Notes: generated by a model not told the origin, from the letters alone. Counted from the stretch's first letter, positions 17,622 through 26,920 are shown. The stretch: DNA of 36,510 nt from Natrinema mahii (GCA_000690595.2 JHUT02000017.1:1-36510), one strand, 5' to 3'. Program-made: numbers and translations.

Positions 17622-17724
17622 GACGCACCGGTGGACGAACACGAACGATGCGACCGAGAGGGAAACCGTCACCAACGGCAATGGGGAGTGACAACCCCTA
17701 TCGGGGCGGTTCGCTCCCGAAATC

Positions 17725-17733
17725 GTTTTCAAG
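17725..17733 (+). promoter_or_regulatory. TATA-like element of the pyrG operon
   Basis: GTTTTCAAG lies 21-29 bp upstream of the ATG at 17754, which fits leaderless transcription of pyrG-guaAB-partner. Confidence 0.4.
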
Positions 17734-17753
17734 CGGTCGCGCGCACACTCGGT

Positions 17754-19439
17754 ATGCCGACGGAATCGGACACTCATTATGACCCCTCGCTGGGGAACAA
17801 GTTCATCTTCGTCACCGGCGGCGTCATGTCGGGGCTTGGCAAGGGGATTACGGCCGCGAGCACCGGTCGACTCCTCAAAAACGCCGGGTTCGACGTCACC
17901 GCGGTGAAGATCGATCCGTACCTGAACGTCGACGCGGGGACGATGAACCCCTACCAGCACGGGGAGGTCTACGTCTTGGAGGACGGCGGCGAGGTCGACC
18001 TCGATCTGGGGAACTACGAGCGGTTCCTCGACATCGATATGACCTCGGACCACAACATCACGACGGGCAAGACCTACCAGCACGTCATCGAGAAGGAACG
18101 CGCCGGCGACTACCTGGGCAAGACCGTCCAGATCATCCCCCACATCACCAACGATATCAAACGGCGGATCCGGGAGGCCGCCGAAGGCACCGACGTCTGT
18201 ATCATCGAAGTCGGCGGCACCGTCGGGGACATCGAGGGGATGCCCTACCTCGAGGCCCTGCGCCAGTTCGCCCACGAGGAACCCGAGGAGAACGTCCTCT
18301 TTACCCACGTTACCCTCGTTCCCTACTCGAAAAACGGCGAGCAAAAGACCAAGCCGACCCAGCACTCGGTCAAGGAAGTCCGCTCGATCGGGCTCCAGCC
18401 CGACGTGATCGTCGGCCGCTGCGAGGATCGACTCGATCCCGAGACCAAAGAGAAGATCGCGCTGTTCTGTGACATTCCCACGGAGGCCGTCTTCTCGAAC
18501 CCCGACGTCGAGGACGTCTACCACGTCCCGCTGATGGTCGAGGACGAGGGGTTAGACCAGTACGTCCTCGAGCACTTCGACCTCGACGACGAGGCCCTGC
18601 CGGAGGGCGAACGGGCAAACGACTGGCGCGAGATCGTCACCAGCGAGAAGAACGACGAGGTCGACATCGCGCTGGTCGGCAAGTACGACCTCGAGGACGC
18701 GTACATGTCGATCCACGAGTCGCTGAAACACGCCGGCTTCGAGGTCGGCAGCGACGTGAACGTCCACTGGGTCGCTGCCGACGACCTGAGCGAGGGCTAC
18801 GACGGCCAACTCGAGGGGATGGACGGAGTCATCGTCCCCGGCGGGTTCGGGATGCGCGGCTCCGAAGGGAAGATCCGCGCGGTCCAGTACGCCCGCGAGA
18901 ACGACGTGCCGTTCCTGGGCCTGTGTCTGGGCTTCCAGATGGCCGTCGTCGAGTACGCCCGGAACGTACTCGGTCTCGAAGGGGCACACTCCGCCGAGAT
19001 GGACGAAGACACGCCCCACCCGGTCATCGACATCCTGCCCGAACAGTACGAGGTCGAGGACATGGGCGGCACGATGCGACTGGGCGAACACACGACCGTC
19101 ATCGAGCCCGAGACGCTGGCCTACGACCTGTACGGCGACACCTCCTGTTCGGAGCGTCATCGCCACCGCTACGAGGTCAACCCCGAGTACTTCGACGCCT
19201 TCGAGGACGAGCCGCTGACGTTCTCCGGGACCGCGGGCAACCGGATGGAGATCCTCGAACTCGAGGATCATCCGTTCTTCGTCGGGACGCAGTTCCACCC
19301 CGAGTACACGTCCCGACCCGGCCAGCCGAGCCCGCCGTTCCTGGGGCTGGTCGAGGCCGTTCTCGAAGAATCCGACGATGACGACGACACCGAACCCGCA
19401 GCCGACGACGCCGACGCGGAAACCGAGGTAACCCACTGA
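17754..19439 (+). CDS. pyrG: CTP synthase
   Basis: A 561-residue enzyme that aminates UTP to CTP with glutamine and ATP. The synthetase domain begins with the P-loop [10 protein letters not shown] (residues 22-31) and contains [21 protein letters not shown]. The glutamine amidotransferase domain has the nucleophile C391 in GLCLGFQ and the His/Glu pair in [11 protein letters not shown] short acidic tail of about 25 residues ([16 protein letters not shown]) is added at the C-terminus, typical of halophilic adaptation. The longer in-frame start at 17631 is rejected because the conserved N-terminus begins soon after residue 10 of the shorter form. The stop overlaps the guaAB start by one base (TGATG). 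Confidence 0.97.
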   Translation: MPTESDTHYDPSLGNKFIFVTGGVMSGLGKGITAASTGRLLKNAGFDVTAVKIDPYLNVDAGTMNPYQHGEVYVLEDGGEVDLDLGNYERFLDIDMTSDHNITTGKTYQHVIEKERAGDYLGKTVQIIPHITNDIKRRIREAAEGTDVCIIEVGGTVGDIEGMPYLEALRQFAHEEPEENVLFTHVTLVPYSKNGEQKTKPTQHSVKEVRSIGLQPDVIVGRCEDRLDPETKEKIALFCDIPTEAVFSNPDVEDVYHVPLMVEDEGLDQYVLEHFDLDDEALPEGERANDWREIVTSEKNDEVDIALVGKYDLEDAYMSIHESLKHAGFEVGSDVNVHWVAADDLSEGYDGQLEGMDGVIVPGGFGMRGSEGKIRAVQYARENDVPFLGLCLGFQMAVVEYARNVLGLEGAHSAEMDEDTPHPVIDILPEQYEVEDMGGTMRLGEHTTVIEPETLAYDLYGDTSCSERHRHRYEVNPEYFDAFEDEPLTFSGTAGNRMEILELEDHPFFVGTQFHPEYTSRPGQPSPPFLGLVEAVLEESDDDDDTEPAADDADAETEVTH

Positions 19440-20356
19440 TGGTAGACACCGAGACGTTCGTACCCGACGCAGTCGCAGAGATCAAAGACGAAATCGGCGA
19501 CGCAAACGCCGTCATCGCCCTCTCGGGCGGCGTCGACTCCTCGACGGCCGCCGCGCTGGCGTACGAAGCGATCGGCACCCAGCTCACGGCCGTCTACGTC
19601 GACACCGGCCTGATGCGGAAGGGCGAAACCGACGAGATCCGCGAGACCTTCGACTACATGGACAGCCTCCGGATCGTGGAGGCCCAGGACCGCTTCCTCG
19701 AGGCGCTCGAGGGCGTCACCGACCCGGAGGAGAAACGCCATATTATCGGCGAGCAGTTCATCCGGGAGTTCGAGACGGTCGCGAACGAGGTCGACGCGGA
19801 CTACCTCGTCCAGGGGACGATCTACCCCGACCGCATCGAAAGCGAGGGGACGATCAAGTCCCACCACAACGTCGGCGGCCTCCCGGAGGTCGTCGACTTC
19901 GAGGGCATCGTCGAGCCGATGCGCGACCTCTACAAGGACGAGGTCCGCGAGGTCGCCCGCGCGCTCGACCTCGAGGAGGTCGTCTCCGAACGCATGCCGT
20001 TCCCCGGCCCCGGGCTGGCCGTGCGGATCATCGGCGAGATCACCGAGGAGAAGTTGGAGGTCGCCCGCGAGGCCAACCACGTCGTCGAGGAGGAACTCGA
20101 GGAGTACGAGCCCTGGCAGGCGCTTGCGGCCGTCATCGGCAAGGCCACCGGCGTCAAGGGAGACAACCGCGTCCACGGCTGGGTCGTCTCGGTGCGCTCG
20201 GTCGAATCCCGCGACGGCATGACCGCCCGCGCCCAGGAGATCGACTGGGACACCCTCCAGCGCATTCAGTCCCGAATTACGGGGTCCCACGAGAACGTCG
20301 CCCGCGTCGTCTACGACGTGACCCACAAACCGCCCGCGACCATCGAGTACGAATGA
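19439..20356 (+). CDS. guaAB: GMP synthase, ATP-pyrophosphatase subunit B
   Basis: A 305-residue subunit of the split archaeal GMP synthase, which converts XMP to GMP using ammonia from a separate glutaminase subunit. The PP-loop SGGVDSS is at residues 29-35. Other conserved parts are [26 protein letters not shown] and the dimerisation-domain phrase [11 protein letters not shown]. It ends with [11 protein letters not shown], the usual C-terminus of the family. The glutaminase subunit is not in the window. It is translationally coupled to pyrG (1-bp overlap) and to the next gene (ATGA), so pyrimidine and purine amidotransfer steps share one transcript. Confidence 0.96.
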   Translation: MVDTETFVPDAVAEIKDEIGDANAVIALSGGVDSSTAAALAYEAIGTQLTAVYVDTGLMRKGETDEIRETFDYMDSLRIVEAQDRFLEALEGVTDPEEKRHIIGEQFIREFETVANEVDADYLVQGTIYPDRIESEGTIKSHHNVGGLPEVVDFEGIVEPMRDLYKDEVREVARALDLEEVVSERMPFPGPGLAVRIIGEITEEKLEVAREANHVVEEELEEYEPWQALAAVIGKATGVKGDNRVHGWVVSVRSVESRDGMTARAQEIDWDTLQRIQSRITGSHENVARVVYDVTHKPPATIEYE

Positions 20357-20682
20357 GCGCCACGACCGCGGTCGTCGCCGGCGACGACGAGGACGGCATC
20401 GGTGCGGCCCTCGAGAACGCGGGCGTCGACGTGACCCGCGTCACGGGCGTCGTCTCCCGCCCCCAACTCGAGGAAGCCGGCGTCGTCGAGGCCGACCTCT
20501 ACGTCCTGACCGACGTCGGGCAGGCGACGACGATCCCGATCGTCTGCGATCTGAACGAGGACATCCGAACGGTCGTCTACGCCGACCGGACGGTCCCGGA
20601 GTTCGTCAAGGGCCAACTCGACATCGCGATCGACCCGCAGTTGATGGACGCCGACATCGTCGTCGAGGAACTCGTCGACTGA
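20353..20682 (+). CDS. small conserved haloarchaeal protein encoded after guaAB
   Basis: A 109-residue acidic alpha/beta protein. It has alternating strand and helix segments ([22 protein letters not shown], then [18 protein letters not shown]) that suggest a Rossmann-like fold. It overlaps guaAB by 4 bp (ATGA), so it is the third gene of the operon. I recall that homologues are conserved in this position in haloarchaea and sometimes mislabelled as CTP synthetase because of the neighbour. No catalytic motif is visible and its function is unknown. A role tied to nucleotide synthesis is inferred only from the operon. Confidence 0.85.
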   Translation: MSATTAVVAGDDEDGIGAALENAGVDVTRVTGVVSRPQLEEAGVVEADLYVLTDVGQATTIPIVCDLNEDIRTVVYADRTVPEFVKGQLDIAIDPQLMDADIVVEELVD

Positions 20683-21140
20683 GGCAGCCGCCGGAACACC
20701 GATCACGAGAAGCCGGGGCGATGGCAGCCGAATCCGTCGTCGTCCGAACGCCGGCGAAGCGTCCGTTCCGGCGACCGTCAGCGTTCGCTTTCATTACGCC
20801 CGAGACGTCCAGTACAAACCGTCTGACGGCGGATCTCGAGCCGATAAAGCCGCGTTGAATTCGGTCAAACTCGGCGTAAGAGCGGTATACCATCACCGCC
20901 GTTCAAGTGGGATCGGCCACTACCATCGCGTGGAGGTCGACGGGCAGACCCCAAGGCACCCACCACCTGTTCCCGCGACTTCCAGCAACCCCACCACAGC
21001 ACCCTTCCCCACCACTGCCAACCGATTCTCGCCGACGCGGGCCCGCCCCACCGGCTCGCGTCACACCCTGCGACCCTGGCATTCGGGGCACGGCCGCGCC
21101 GTGCCCCGGGGATGGATCCCCCCTTTACTCGAAGGCCGAA
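20683..21140. other. 458-bp intergenic region, partly strand-biased in composition
   Basis: No gene is supported. Around 20950-21025 the plus strand is C-rich and poor in G, with repeated CCACC/ACCCC units. A strong hairpin follows at 21085-21107. The composition could reflect a structured RNA read from the minus strand, but no known RNA family signature (tRNA, RNase P, SRP) is recognisable. Confidence 0.4.
21085..21107. terminator. strong GC hairpin downstream of the folate gene
   Basis: GGGGCACGGC, a 3-base loop and GCCGTGCCCC form a perfect 10-bp stem. It lies 34 bp beyond the stop of the minus-strand 5-formyl-THF cyclo-ligase gene. No T-run follows on the minus strand, so intrinsic termination is uncertain. 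A role in mRNA 3'-end stability or protein binding is equally possible. Confidence 0.4.
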
Positions 21141-21857
21141 CTACCGCTCCCGGAGCCGCCGGAGGACCGGAATCTCCGCGAGTCGCTCGTCCGTGAGCAG
21201 GTCCCAGTCGATGCCGGTCGGCTGGTCGCCGGTCTCGGGCCGGAACGCGTAGTCGGGCGTGACCACGAGGTCCATCGCGACGTCGTGGCTCCCGATCGCG
21301 ACCGGGCCATCGATCACCTGCCGGTCGTGAACCGTCGTCGCGACCGGCGTCGAGTCGTCGACGAGGCCGAGGTCGGAGAGGACGGCGTACTCGAGGTCGC
21401 TGTACCCCTCGCCCTTGCCGATGCGCCCGCCGTCTCTCGTCACCGCGACGCTTCCCGAGACGATCAGGTCGACTCGATCGACCGCGTCGGGGCCGACCTG
21501 CTTGCCGTGTTCGGACGAGCCCGAGACGGTCGTCGCCGCGTCGTAGTCGGTGAGTTCGTCGGGATCGAGCTTCAGGAAACACTCCTCGTCACGGAGCCGC
21601 GGGACCGCCATGTAGACGGTCTTGCCCTCGCGTAACGCCCGCCGGCGGACGGGCAGTTGCGGCGCGTCGGGATTGGCCTTGATCGTCGTCGCCTGCTCCC
21701 ACTCGGGTTGCTCGGCCAGTCGATCCGCGGCCTCGTCGGCCCCGGCGAAATTCGGGATCCGACCGTGGGGCGGGAACGGAAACCGCGCTTCGCCGCTGTC
21801 CTCGAGATCGTCCCAGACTCGCTCGCGAACGGCCGCCTTCTCGAGTCGCTCGCTCAC
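21141..21857 (-). CDS. 5-formyltetrahydrofolate cyclo-ligase family protein
   Basis: A 238-residue protein of the 5-FCL (MTHFS) family, which makes 5,10-methenyl-THF from 5-formyl-THF with ATP. Visible features are an N-terminal helix ending RERVWDDLEDSGEARFPFPPHGRIPNF (shortened here), then KTVYMAVPRLRDEECFLKLDP and the glycine-rich GGRIGKGEGYSDLEYAVL near residue 165. The last is the family's nucleotide/substrate loop (GxGKGxGYxD). The start is taken as GTG 21857 because the frame upstream lacks family character. It lies one base after the stop of moaB, so the two are co-transcribed. Confidence 0.85.
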   Translation of the reverse strand: MSERLEKAAVRERVWDDLEDSGEARFPFPPHGRIPNFAGADEAADRLAEQPEWEQATTIKANPDAPQLPVRRRALREGKTVYMAVPRLRDEECFLKLDPDELTDYDAATTVSGSSEHGKQVGPDAVDRVDLIVSGSVAVTRDGGRIGKGEGYSDLEYAVLSDLGLVDDSTPVATTVHDRQVIDGPVAIGSHDVAMDLVVTPDYAFRPETGDQPTGIDWDLLTDERLAEIPVLRRLRER

Positions 21858-21858
21858 G

Positions 21859-22425
21859 TCAGGCACCTCCGTCGGCGGGTTCGGCCCCGTTCGCGTCGGA
21901 CGGCTCCTCGTCGGTGTCGGCCGCCTCGTACCCGGCGCGCTCGACGAGGGTGGACGCTTCCGCGAGGACGATCTCCTCGAGGGCGAGTCGGGTCGCGTCG
22001 ACGTGGCCCGGCAGGCAAAAGACCGGCGTGCCGTCGGCGACGCCCGCGAGCGTTCGCGCGCCGACGACCGCCGTGCCAACCCGCTCATACCCGAGGACGG
22101 TGACGAGTTCGCTGAACGCGGCCAGCTCCTTCTCTAGCAGCGGTTCGACGGCCTCGATCGTGATATCGCCGGGCTCGACGCCGGTCGCGCCGGCCGTGAT
22201 CACGAGGTCGACGTCGTCCCGGTCGAGCAGTCGCGAGACGATCGACTGGACCGTGTCGTGGTCCGACTTGACGTGTTCCCGCACCGCGACTTCGTGGCCG
22301 TCGGCCTCGAGGAGGTCGTTGACCGCCTCCCCGGCCGCGTCCTCCTCGAGGCCGCGGTCCGAGGCGATCGTGATGACGCCGGCACAGAGCGTGTCCGCGG
22401 CGTCGTCCGCGTCCGTCTCGTTCAT
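21859..22425 (-). CDS. moaB: molybdenum cofactor biosynthesis protein MoaB/MogA family
   Basis: A 188-residue protein of the MoaB/MogA fold, which adenylates molybdopterin before metal insertion. Typical features are VITIASDRG at the N-terminus (residues 17-25), the central VITAGATGVEPGDITIEAVEPLL corresponding to the TGGTG..xRDxT loop (here partly changed), and FCLPGHVDATRLALEEIVL near residues 135-153. An acidic, disordered tail of about 20 residues follows. A TATA-like GCTTTTAC (minus strand, 22449-22456) lies about 28 bp before the ATG. It is the first gene of a two-gene unit with the folate ligase. Confidence 0.85.
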   Translation of the reverse strand: MNETDADDAADTLCAGVITIASDRGLEEDAAGEAVNDLLEADGHEVAVREHVKSDHDTVQSIVSRLLDRDDVDLVITAGATGVEPGDITIEAVEPLLEKELAAFSELVTVLGYERVGTAVVGARTLAGVADGTPVFCLPGHVDATRLALEEIVLAEASTLVERAGYEAADTDEEPSDANGAEPADGGA

Positions 22426-22508
22426 ACGCCGCCTTCGAAAGCCGGCGGGTAAAAGCTACGCACACATCCGCATCGACGATCCCTACGTCAGGTGCTGGTA
22501 GCCCAACT

Positions 22509-22517
22509 GTTATGAAC
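22509..22517 (+). promoter_or_regulatory. TATA-like box of the MDR oxidoreductase
   Basis: GTTATGAAC lies 24-32 bp before the ATG at 22541. Together with the minus-strand box at 22449-22456 for moaB it forms a compact divergent promoter pair. Confidence 0.45.
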
Positions 22518-22540
22518 GCCGTTTCCGTTGGCCACGGTAT

Positions 22541-23566
22541 ATGCAAGCGGTCCAAATCACGGAACACGGCGACACCGACGTCATCGAGTACGGCGAGTTC
22601 CCCGATCCCGAGGTCGATCGGGACGAGGTACTGGTCGACGTCAAGGCGGCCGCGCTCAACCACTTAGACATCTGGACGCGGCGCGGAATGCCGGGACTGG
22701 ACCTCGAGATGCCCCACATCCCGGGCAGCGACGCGGCGGGCGTCGTCGAGGAGGTCGGCGAGGACGTGACCCGGTTCGAGGAAGGCGACCGCGTCGCGGT
22801 CTCGGCCGGCGTCGGCGACCTCCGGATGGACGACCCGACGCTCGACCCGACGTTCCACATCATCGGCGAACACGTCCGGGGCGTTCACTCCGAGTACGCC
22901 GCCGTCCCCGAGGACAACCTGATCCCCGTCCCCGAGGGCGTCGACTGGGCGGTCGCCGGCTCGAGCAGTCTGGTCTTCCAGACCGCGTGGCGCATGCTCA
23001 TCGAGCGGGCGGACCTCGAGGCCGGCGAGAGCGTCCTCGTGCTGGGGGCAAGCGGCGGGGTCGGCCACGCCGCCTTACAGATCGCCGACTACGCGGGCGC
23101 GGAGGTCTACGCGACCGGCAGCACGGAGGAGAAACTCGACTACGCCCTCGAACACGGCGCGGATCACGTCTGTAACTACGAGGAGGAGAACTTCGCGGAC
23201 TGGGTTCTCTCGGAGACGGACGGCCGCGGGGTCGACGTGGTCGTCGAACACGTCGGCGCGCCCACCTGGCGGGACTCGCTGAAGAGCCTGACCAAGGGCG
23301 GCCGGCTCGTGACCTGCGGCGGCACGGGCGGGGGCAACCCCGAGACGGACATCCCGCGGATCTTCTGGGAACAGCTCACGATCATCGGCTCGACGATGGC
23401 CACCCCCGAGCAGGTCGACGACGTGATGGAACTGGTCTGGGACGGCACCTTCGAACCCGCGATCCGCGAGGAGCTGCCGATGAGCGAGACGGCCCGCGCT
23501 CACGAGATTATCGAGAACCGGGAGGGCTTCGGGAAGGTCGTCGTTCGGCCGGACAGCGAACTCTGA
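22541..23566 (+). CDS. zinc-type medium-chain dehydrogenase/quinone oxidoreductase
   Basis: A 341-residue MDR-superfamily enzyme. The N-terminal GroES-like domain has LNHLDIWTRRGMPG and PHIPGSDAAGVVEEVGEDV (residues 40-77). The Rossmann domain begins VLVLGASGGVGHAALQIA near residue 168, which fits NAD(P)H binding. The usual catalytic-zinc cysteine is absent (LNHLD in place of a CxxD motif), so it resembles quinone oxidoreductases more than zinc alcohol dehydrogenases. It is monocistronic and divergent from moaB. The substrate cannot be told. Confidence 0.88.
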   Translation: MQAVQITEHGDTDVIEYGEFPDPEVDRDEVLVDVKAAALNHLDIWTRRGMPGLDLEMPHIPGSDAAGVVEEVGEDVTRFEEGDRVAVSAGVGDLRMDDPTLDPTFHIIGEHVRGVHSEYAAVPEDNLIPVPEGVDWAVAGSSSLVFQTAWRMLIERADLEAGESVLVLGASGGVGHAALQIADYAGAEVYATGSTEEKLDYALEHGADHVCNYEEENFADWVLSETDGRGVDVVVEHVGAPTWRDSLKSLTKGGRLVTCGGTGGGNPETDIPRIFWEQLTIIGSTMATPEQVDDVMELVWDGTFEPAIREELPMSETARAHEIIENREGFGKVVVRPDSEL

Positions 23567-23677
23567 GACGGTTTGCTGTCCCGATTTGTCGTCCCGTGGT
23601 CACACCGGCAATAACGAACGGGAGACCGTCCGAACCCCGACCCGATCACGGTCGGACCGGTTGGCCAACCGTGAGGG

Positions 23678-23686
23678 CTTTTACGA
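23678..23686 (+). promoter_or_regulatory. TATA-like box deciding a GTG start
   Basis: CTTTTACGA lies 21-29 bp before the GTG at 23707. The in-frame ATG at 23686 overlaps the box and is therefore unlikely to be used. Confidence 0.5.
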
Positions 23687-23706
23687 TGCGGTCAAAGGGT
23701 CCGATA

Positions 23707-24018
23707 GTGAGTTCGAACGACGACGGCGGCTACGTCCACGATCCGGCGGCGTTCGACGCCGACGACGGGGAAACCGACGAGTCGGCCGACGACAACGATG
23801 GGTGGGACCCGTCCCACCCAGAGACGGTCGACCGCGAGTTCGACTGGCGCGGCTGGATCCTCGTCGGCGTCCTCGTGTTCGCCTTCCTGATCGCCCCGAC
23901 CGCGATCTATCTCTTCCCGCCCGGCGCGGAGGGGTATCGGTTCGCGTTACTCATCTTGCCGCTGGCTCCAGCTATTCTGCTCGCCGTGACGGCCGTCTGG
24001 GCGACGACGCGCCCGTAA
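23707..24018 (+). CDS. small acidic two-helix membrane protein
   Basis: A 103-residue protein. The first 48 residues are acidic and probably disordered (DADDGETDESADDNDGWDP). Two membrane helices follow (about 49-69 and 79-99) with a short PPGAEGY loop. The GTG start is chosen from the TATA-like box about 25 bp upstream. Proteins of this plan are common and conserved in haloarchaea, but I cannot name a function. It is convergent with the small gene at 24030, separated by only 11 bp. Confidence 0.75.
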   Translation: MSSNDDGGYVHDPAAFDADDGETDESADDNDGWDPSHPETVDREFDWRGWILVGVLVFAFLIAPTAIYLFPPGAEGYRFALLILPLAPAILLAVTAVWATTRP

Positions 24019-24029
24019 AAAGCGGTCCC

Positions 24030-24335
24030 TTAGGCCTCGCGAACGCCCTCGAGAGCATCGAGGACGGCCGATCCGTGGACGACATCCCCGTCCGGGGTGT
24101 CCTCGCGGTCGACGTACGCCGTCAGCGCGGTATAGAGCCGGTCGGCCTGGGTTCCGGTGAGTCGCGTCTCGGCGTCGGCTTCGATCGACTCGAGCGACTC
24201 GAGTACCCACTCCGGCGGCGTCTCGTCGGCGTCGAGGGCCTCGTCGAACCGGTTCGACAGGACGTGATGGGCGACCCATTGCTCGTCGCGGGAGAGCGTG
24301 ACTTCGTACGTCTCGGTTTGTGGTGAGGAACTCAT
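24030..24335 (-). CDS. small conserved-type haloarchaeal protein of unknown function
   Basis: A 101-residue soluble, acidic protein that appears all-helical: VTLSRDEQWVAHHVLSNRFDEAL, PPEWVLESLESIEAD and TGTQADRLYTALTAYVD. No catalytic or metal motif is visible. The ATG at 24335 is preceded by a TATA-like CTTATTATC on the minus strand near 24390-24400, which would leave a leader of about 35 nt. Function is unknown. Confidence 0.75.
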   Translation of the reverse strand: MSSSPQTETYEVTLSRDEQWVAHHVLSNRFDEALDADETPPEWVLESLESIEADAETRLTGTQADRLYTALTAYVDREDTPDGDVVHGSAVLDALEGVREA

Positions 24336-24546
24336 TTCGTCAGACGGGACCGTGTTGTCGGTCCTCGGGCAACGCTACGAACAGCGTGATAATAAGCCTT
24401 GTTACACCATGGCATGATTGCCGCGTCCCGTCCGACGACGGCGGTAGCGTGACAGGCGGGGGTGATCGGCGGACCCACGGCCGACAACGGGTCGGCCGTC
24501 GATCAAAAGCTACTAACAGAATCGCGCCGAGGAACGGGACGACGGA

Positions 24547-25602
24547 ATGGATCTCGCGACGCTGACGGAACCGATCGCGACCGGCCGCGTCGGACACGCG
24601 ATCTCCCGGCTCGTCCCGTCGACGGCCGTCTGGGAGCGCGAGTGGGACGTCTGTTGTGTCCTCGACGGCTGCCGGTACGATCTCATGCGCGAAACCGCGG
24701 CCGCCGGCCACGAGTTGCTGCCGGGGCCCGAGGGGGTGGGCTCGCTGTGGTCCGTCGGCTCCCAGTCAGCAGAGTGGATGGACCGGACCTTCGCCCCCGA
24801 GTATCGCGAGCGGATGGCCCGGACCGCCTACGTGACCGGCAACCCCTTTTCCTCCCAGCCCTGCGAACACATCCTCGTGACCTCCGACGAAGTCCTCCCG
24901 CTCTCGGCCGACGACTTCGGCGTCCTCCACGAGGCCTGGCGCGACGAGTGGGTCGATGACGATATCTCGACGATTCCGCCCGCGCCGCTGACCGACGCCG
25001 CGATCGCCGTCTGGCGCGCCCGCGAGGAACTGGGGATCGACCGCGTTCTCGTCCACTACATGCAGCCCCACGCCCCCTTCCGGTCACAGCCGGACTGGTT
25101 CTTCGGCTCGGCCGACATCGAACACTGGGGCCAGTTCGTCGAGGCCGACGACGATGACGAGGAGTTCGATCCCGAATCGCTGACCGCCGAGGAACGCGAG
25201 GCACTCGAGGCCTTCGCCGAGGCCGACGACGACGATGACTCGATGAACGACCCCTGGCTGCGGGTCCGCGAGGGCGACCTCCCCCGCGAGGCGGTCTGGG
25301 CTGCCTACCGGGACAACCTCGAGTGGGTCTTAGACGACCTGACCCGACTCCGGGAGAACTGCGACGGCCGGCTCGCGCTGACCAGCGACCACGGCAACGG
25401 CCTCGGCGAGTTCGGCGTCTGGTCGCACCCGCCGGGTACCCCCGCCCCCGCCGTGCGTCGGGTCCCCTGGGTCGTCCGCGAGGGCCGCGACCGGGGGACC
25501 TGCGACCCCGAGCTTCCGGCGGGGATCCGCGAGCGCGGTTCAGCCGCGGAGAGCGACGAGGACGAGATCGAATCGCGCCTCGAGGCGCTGGGGTACCGGT
25601 GA
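24547..25602 (+). CDS. alkaline-phosphatase-superfamily (sulfatase-like) hydrolase
   Basis: A 351-residue protein with alkaline phosphatase superfamily features: an N-terminal metal-site stretch CCVLDGCRYDLMRE (residues 36-49) and a C-terminal TSDHGNGLGEFG near residue 280, the Asp-His pair that binds the second metal. HYMQPHAPF near residue 170 is also typical of sulfatase-like members. An acidic low-complexity insert lies at about residues 197-228. The stop overlaps the GTG of the next gene (GTGA). The paired methyltransferase suggests a role in modifying a surface polymer or glycan, which is inference. Confidence 0.8.
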   Translation: MDLATLTEPIATGRVGHAISRLVPSTAVWEREWDVCCVLDGCRYDLMRETAAAGHELLPGPEGVGSLWSVGSQSAEWMDRTFAPEYRERMARTAYVTGNPFSSQPCEHILVTSDEVLPLSADDFGVLHEAWRDEWVDDDISTIPPAPLTDAAIAVWRAREELGIDRVLVHYMQPHAPFRSQPDWFFGSADIEHWGQFVEADDDDEEFDPESLTAEEREALEAFAEADDDDDSMNDPWLRVREGDLPREAVWAAYRDNLEWVLDDLTRLRENCDGRLALTSDHGNGLGEFGVWSHPPGTPAPAVRRVPWVVREGRDRGTCDPELPAGIRERGSAAESDEDEIESRLEALGYR

Positions 25603-26333
25603 CGAGGACGCTCCGGGACGCGATCTACGCCGTTCGGAAGGCCCGTCTGGGCCTCGAGCGCCGCCGGCTCGATTACGGCCGGGAGACGCGCGAGCGATCG
25701 GATCGACTGGCCGACGTGCTCCCGGCGTCGGCCGCCGAACTCCGCGAATACGAGCGCGAATACGACGACCTCGAGTGGTTCCACGACGCCTACGCCGACC
25801 GCGTGGCGGAAATCCACGACGCCGGCGTCGCCACCGACACGACCCACTGGCGCGACGGGGTGACGCTGTACGTCGTCTGTCGCGCGCTCGAGGTCGAGAC
25901 GGCCGTCGAGACCGGCGTGTTGTTCGGCTCGTTCGACGCGCACATCCTCGCCGCGATGTGCGAGAACGGCGGCGGGACGCTGCACGCGGTGGATCTACCC
26001 GGCGGACCGCCGGGGCCGTTCGAGTACGGCCATCTGATCCCGGATCGGTGTCGGGACCGGTGGGAGCTGCATCGGGGTGACGCGCGGGAGGTTTTGCCGG
26101 AGTTGCTCGAGGCGGTCGGCCCCGTCGACCTCTTTTTGCACGACTCGGATCACCGGCTGCCCCACATGCGATTCGAGTACGAGACGGCGTTGGGGCAGCT
26201 CGAGTCCGGCGGGGTGCTAGCCAGTCACGACGTGCGCCTCTCGGGGCTGTTCGATCGGTTCACCGACGCGAACGGGTTGCAGTCGTGCGTGGTCTGTGAT
26301 ACGGGGATCGCGCGGGTTCCGTCGCGACCGTGA
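25599..26333 (+). CDS. class I SAM-dependent methyltransferase-like protein
   Basis: A 244-residue protein whose central part (residues 85-190) has the Rossmann methyltransferase pattern: ETAVETGVLFGSFDAHILAAM as motif I in divergent form, GTLHAVDLPGG as motif II and PVDLFLHDSDH as motif IV. It resembles the Methyltransf_24 type. The basic N-terminal helix (RTLRDAIYAVRKARLGLERRR) may bind membrane or nucleic acid. The start is GTG and overlaps the preceding phosphatase-superfamily gene by 4 bp, so the pair is translationally coupled. Confidence 0.75.
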   Translation: MTRTLRDAIYAVRKARLGLERRRLDYGRETRERSDRLADVLPASAAELREYEREYDDLEWFHDAYADRVAEIHDAGVATDTTHWRDGVTLYVVCRALEVETAVETGVLFGSFDAHILAAMCENGGGTLHAVDLPGGPPGPFEYGHLIPDRCRDRWELHRGDAREVLPELLEAVGPVDLFLHDSDHRLPHMRFEYETALGQLESGGVLASHDVRLSGLFDRFTDANGLQSCVVCDTGIARVPSRP

Positions 26334-26398
26334 CGGAGTGACCGAGTCGCCGTTCACAGCCGTCAGTGCGGTGCGGGTGTCTCGGTCGGTCCCGTAAC

Positions 26399-26482
26399 TA
26401 TAGTAGTCGCTGAAACGATTTACACACTGATCGCAGCGCTGTCGTGCGATCAGGTGTGCAATGACTTTCAGTGGCTACTATA
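26399..26482. repeat. 84-bp palindromic MITE-like element, copy 2
   Basis: It has the same length and the same ends (TATAGTAG and CTACTATA) as copy 1 at 5387-5470. Its reverse complement matches that copy with five substitutions in 84 bp. It lies between the methyltransferase gene and the AbrB/PIN pair and contains no gene. The two copies face each other across 21 kb, so recombination between them would invert the intervening segment. Confidence 0.85.
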
Positions 26483-26644
26483 GATATCGAGGCGACGCTT
26501 GAGGACGACACGCGTACCGAACGATCGTCCCGATCCGGATAAACGCGAGGAGGTCGATCTCTGCCGCCGCGGGAGTCCGTCGGGAAACAGGAGCGGCCTG
26601 ACACCGATGACCAACGAGTGAAGTCGCTCATGTTCATCCACATG

Positions 26645-26653
26645 ATATTTATG
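26645..26653 (+). promoter_or_regulatory. TATA-like box of the AbrB/PIN module
   Basis: ATATTTATG lies 25-33 bp before the ATG at 26678. The in-frame ATG at 26651 overlaps the box, so the later start is preferred. Confidence 0.5.
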
Positions 26654-26677
26654 TCGGTCGAGAACCACACGTCACCC

Positions 26678-26920
26678 ATGACGCCGGAGATAGAGGAAGA
26701 GACGACAGTCAGTGCACGCGGCGGTGTCACGATTCCGTCCCTCGTTCGGGACCAGCTCGGCATCGAGGAAGGGGACAAACTCCGCTGGCATCTCGACGAC
26801 GACGGCGATCTACAGATCGAGGTCGTTCACCAGCGAGAGGGCGTCTTCGACGACGTCGAACCGATCGACATGGGGGAGACGAACGCCGTCGACGCCAAAG
26901 AGGAGTTCGGGATCGAATGA
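26678..26920 (+). CDS. vapB: AbrB/MazE-type antitoxin
   Basis: An 80-residue protein with an N-terminal SpoVT/AbrB swapped-hairpin DNA-binding domain (VSARGGVTIPSLVRDQLGIEEGDKLRW, given here in part: residues 11-37). An acidic C-terminal tail (MGETNAVDAKEEFGIE) would wrap the toxin. It overlaps the PIN gene by 4 bp (ATGA). Such proteins neutralise the partner and repress their own promoter. The gene has core-like GC content, so the module is either old or from a related host. Confidence 0.88.
   Translation: MTPEIEEETTVSARGGVTIPSLVRDQLGIEEGDKLRWHLDDDGDLQIEVVHQREGVFDDVEPIDMGETNAVDAKEEFGIE

Noticed and set aside
20951-21025. C-rich run considered as RNase P, SRP RNA or CRISPR-like repeats
   Set aside because: The units are irregular, no conserved RNA motif is present and there is no repeat-spacer periodicity.
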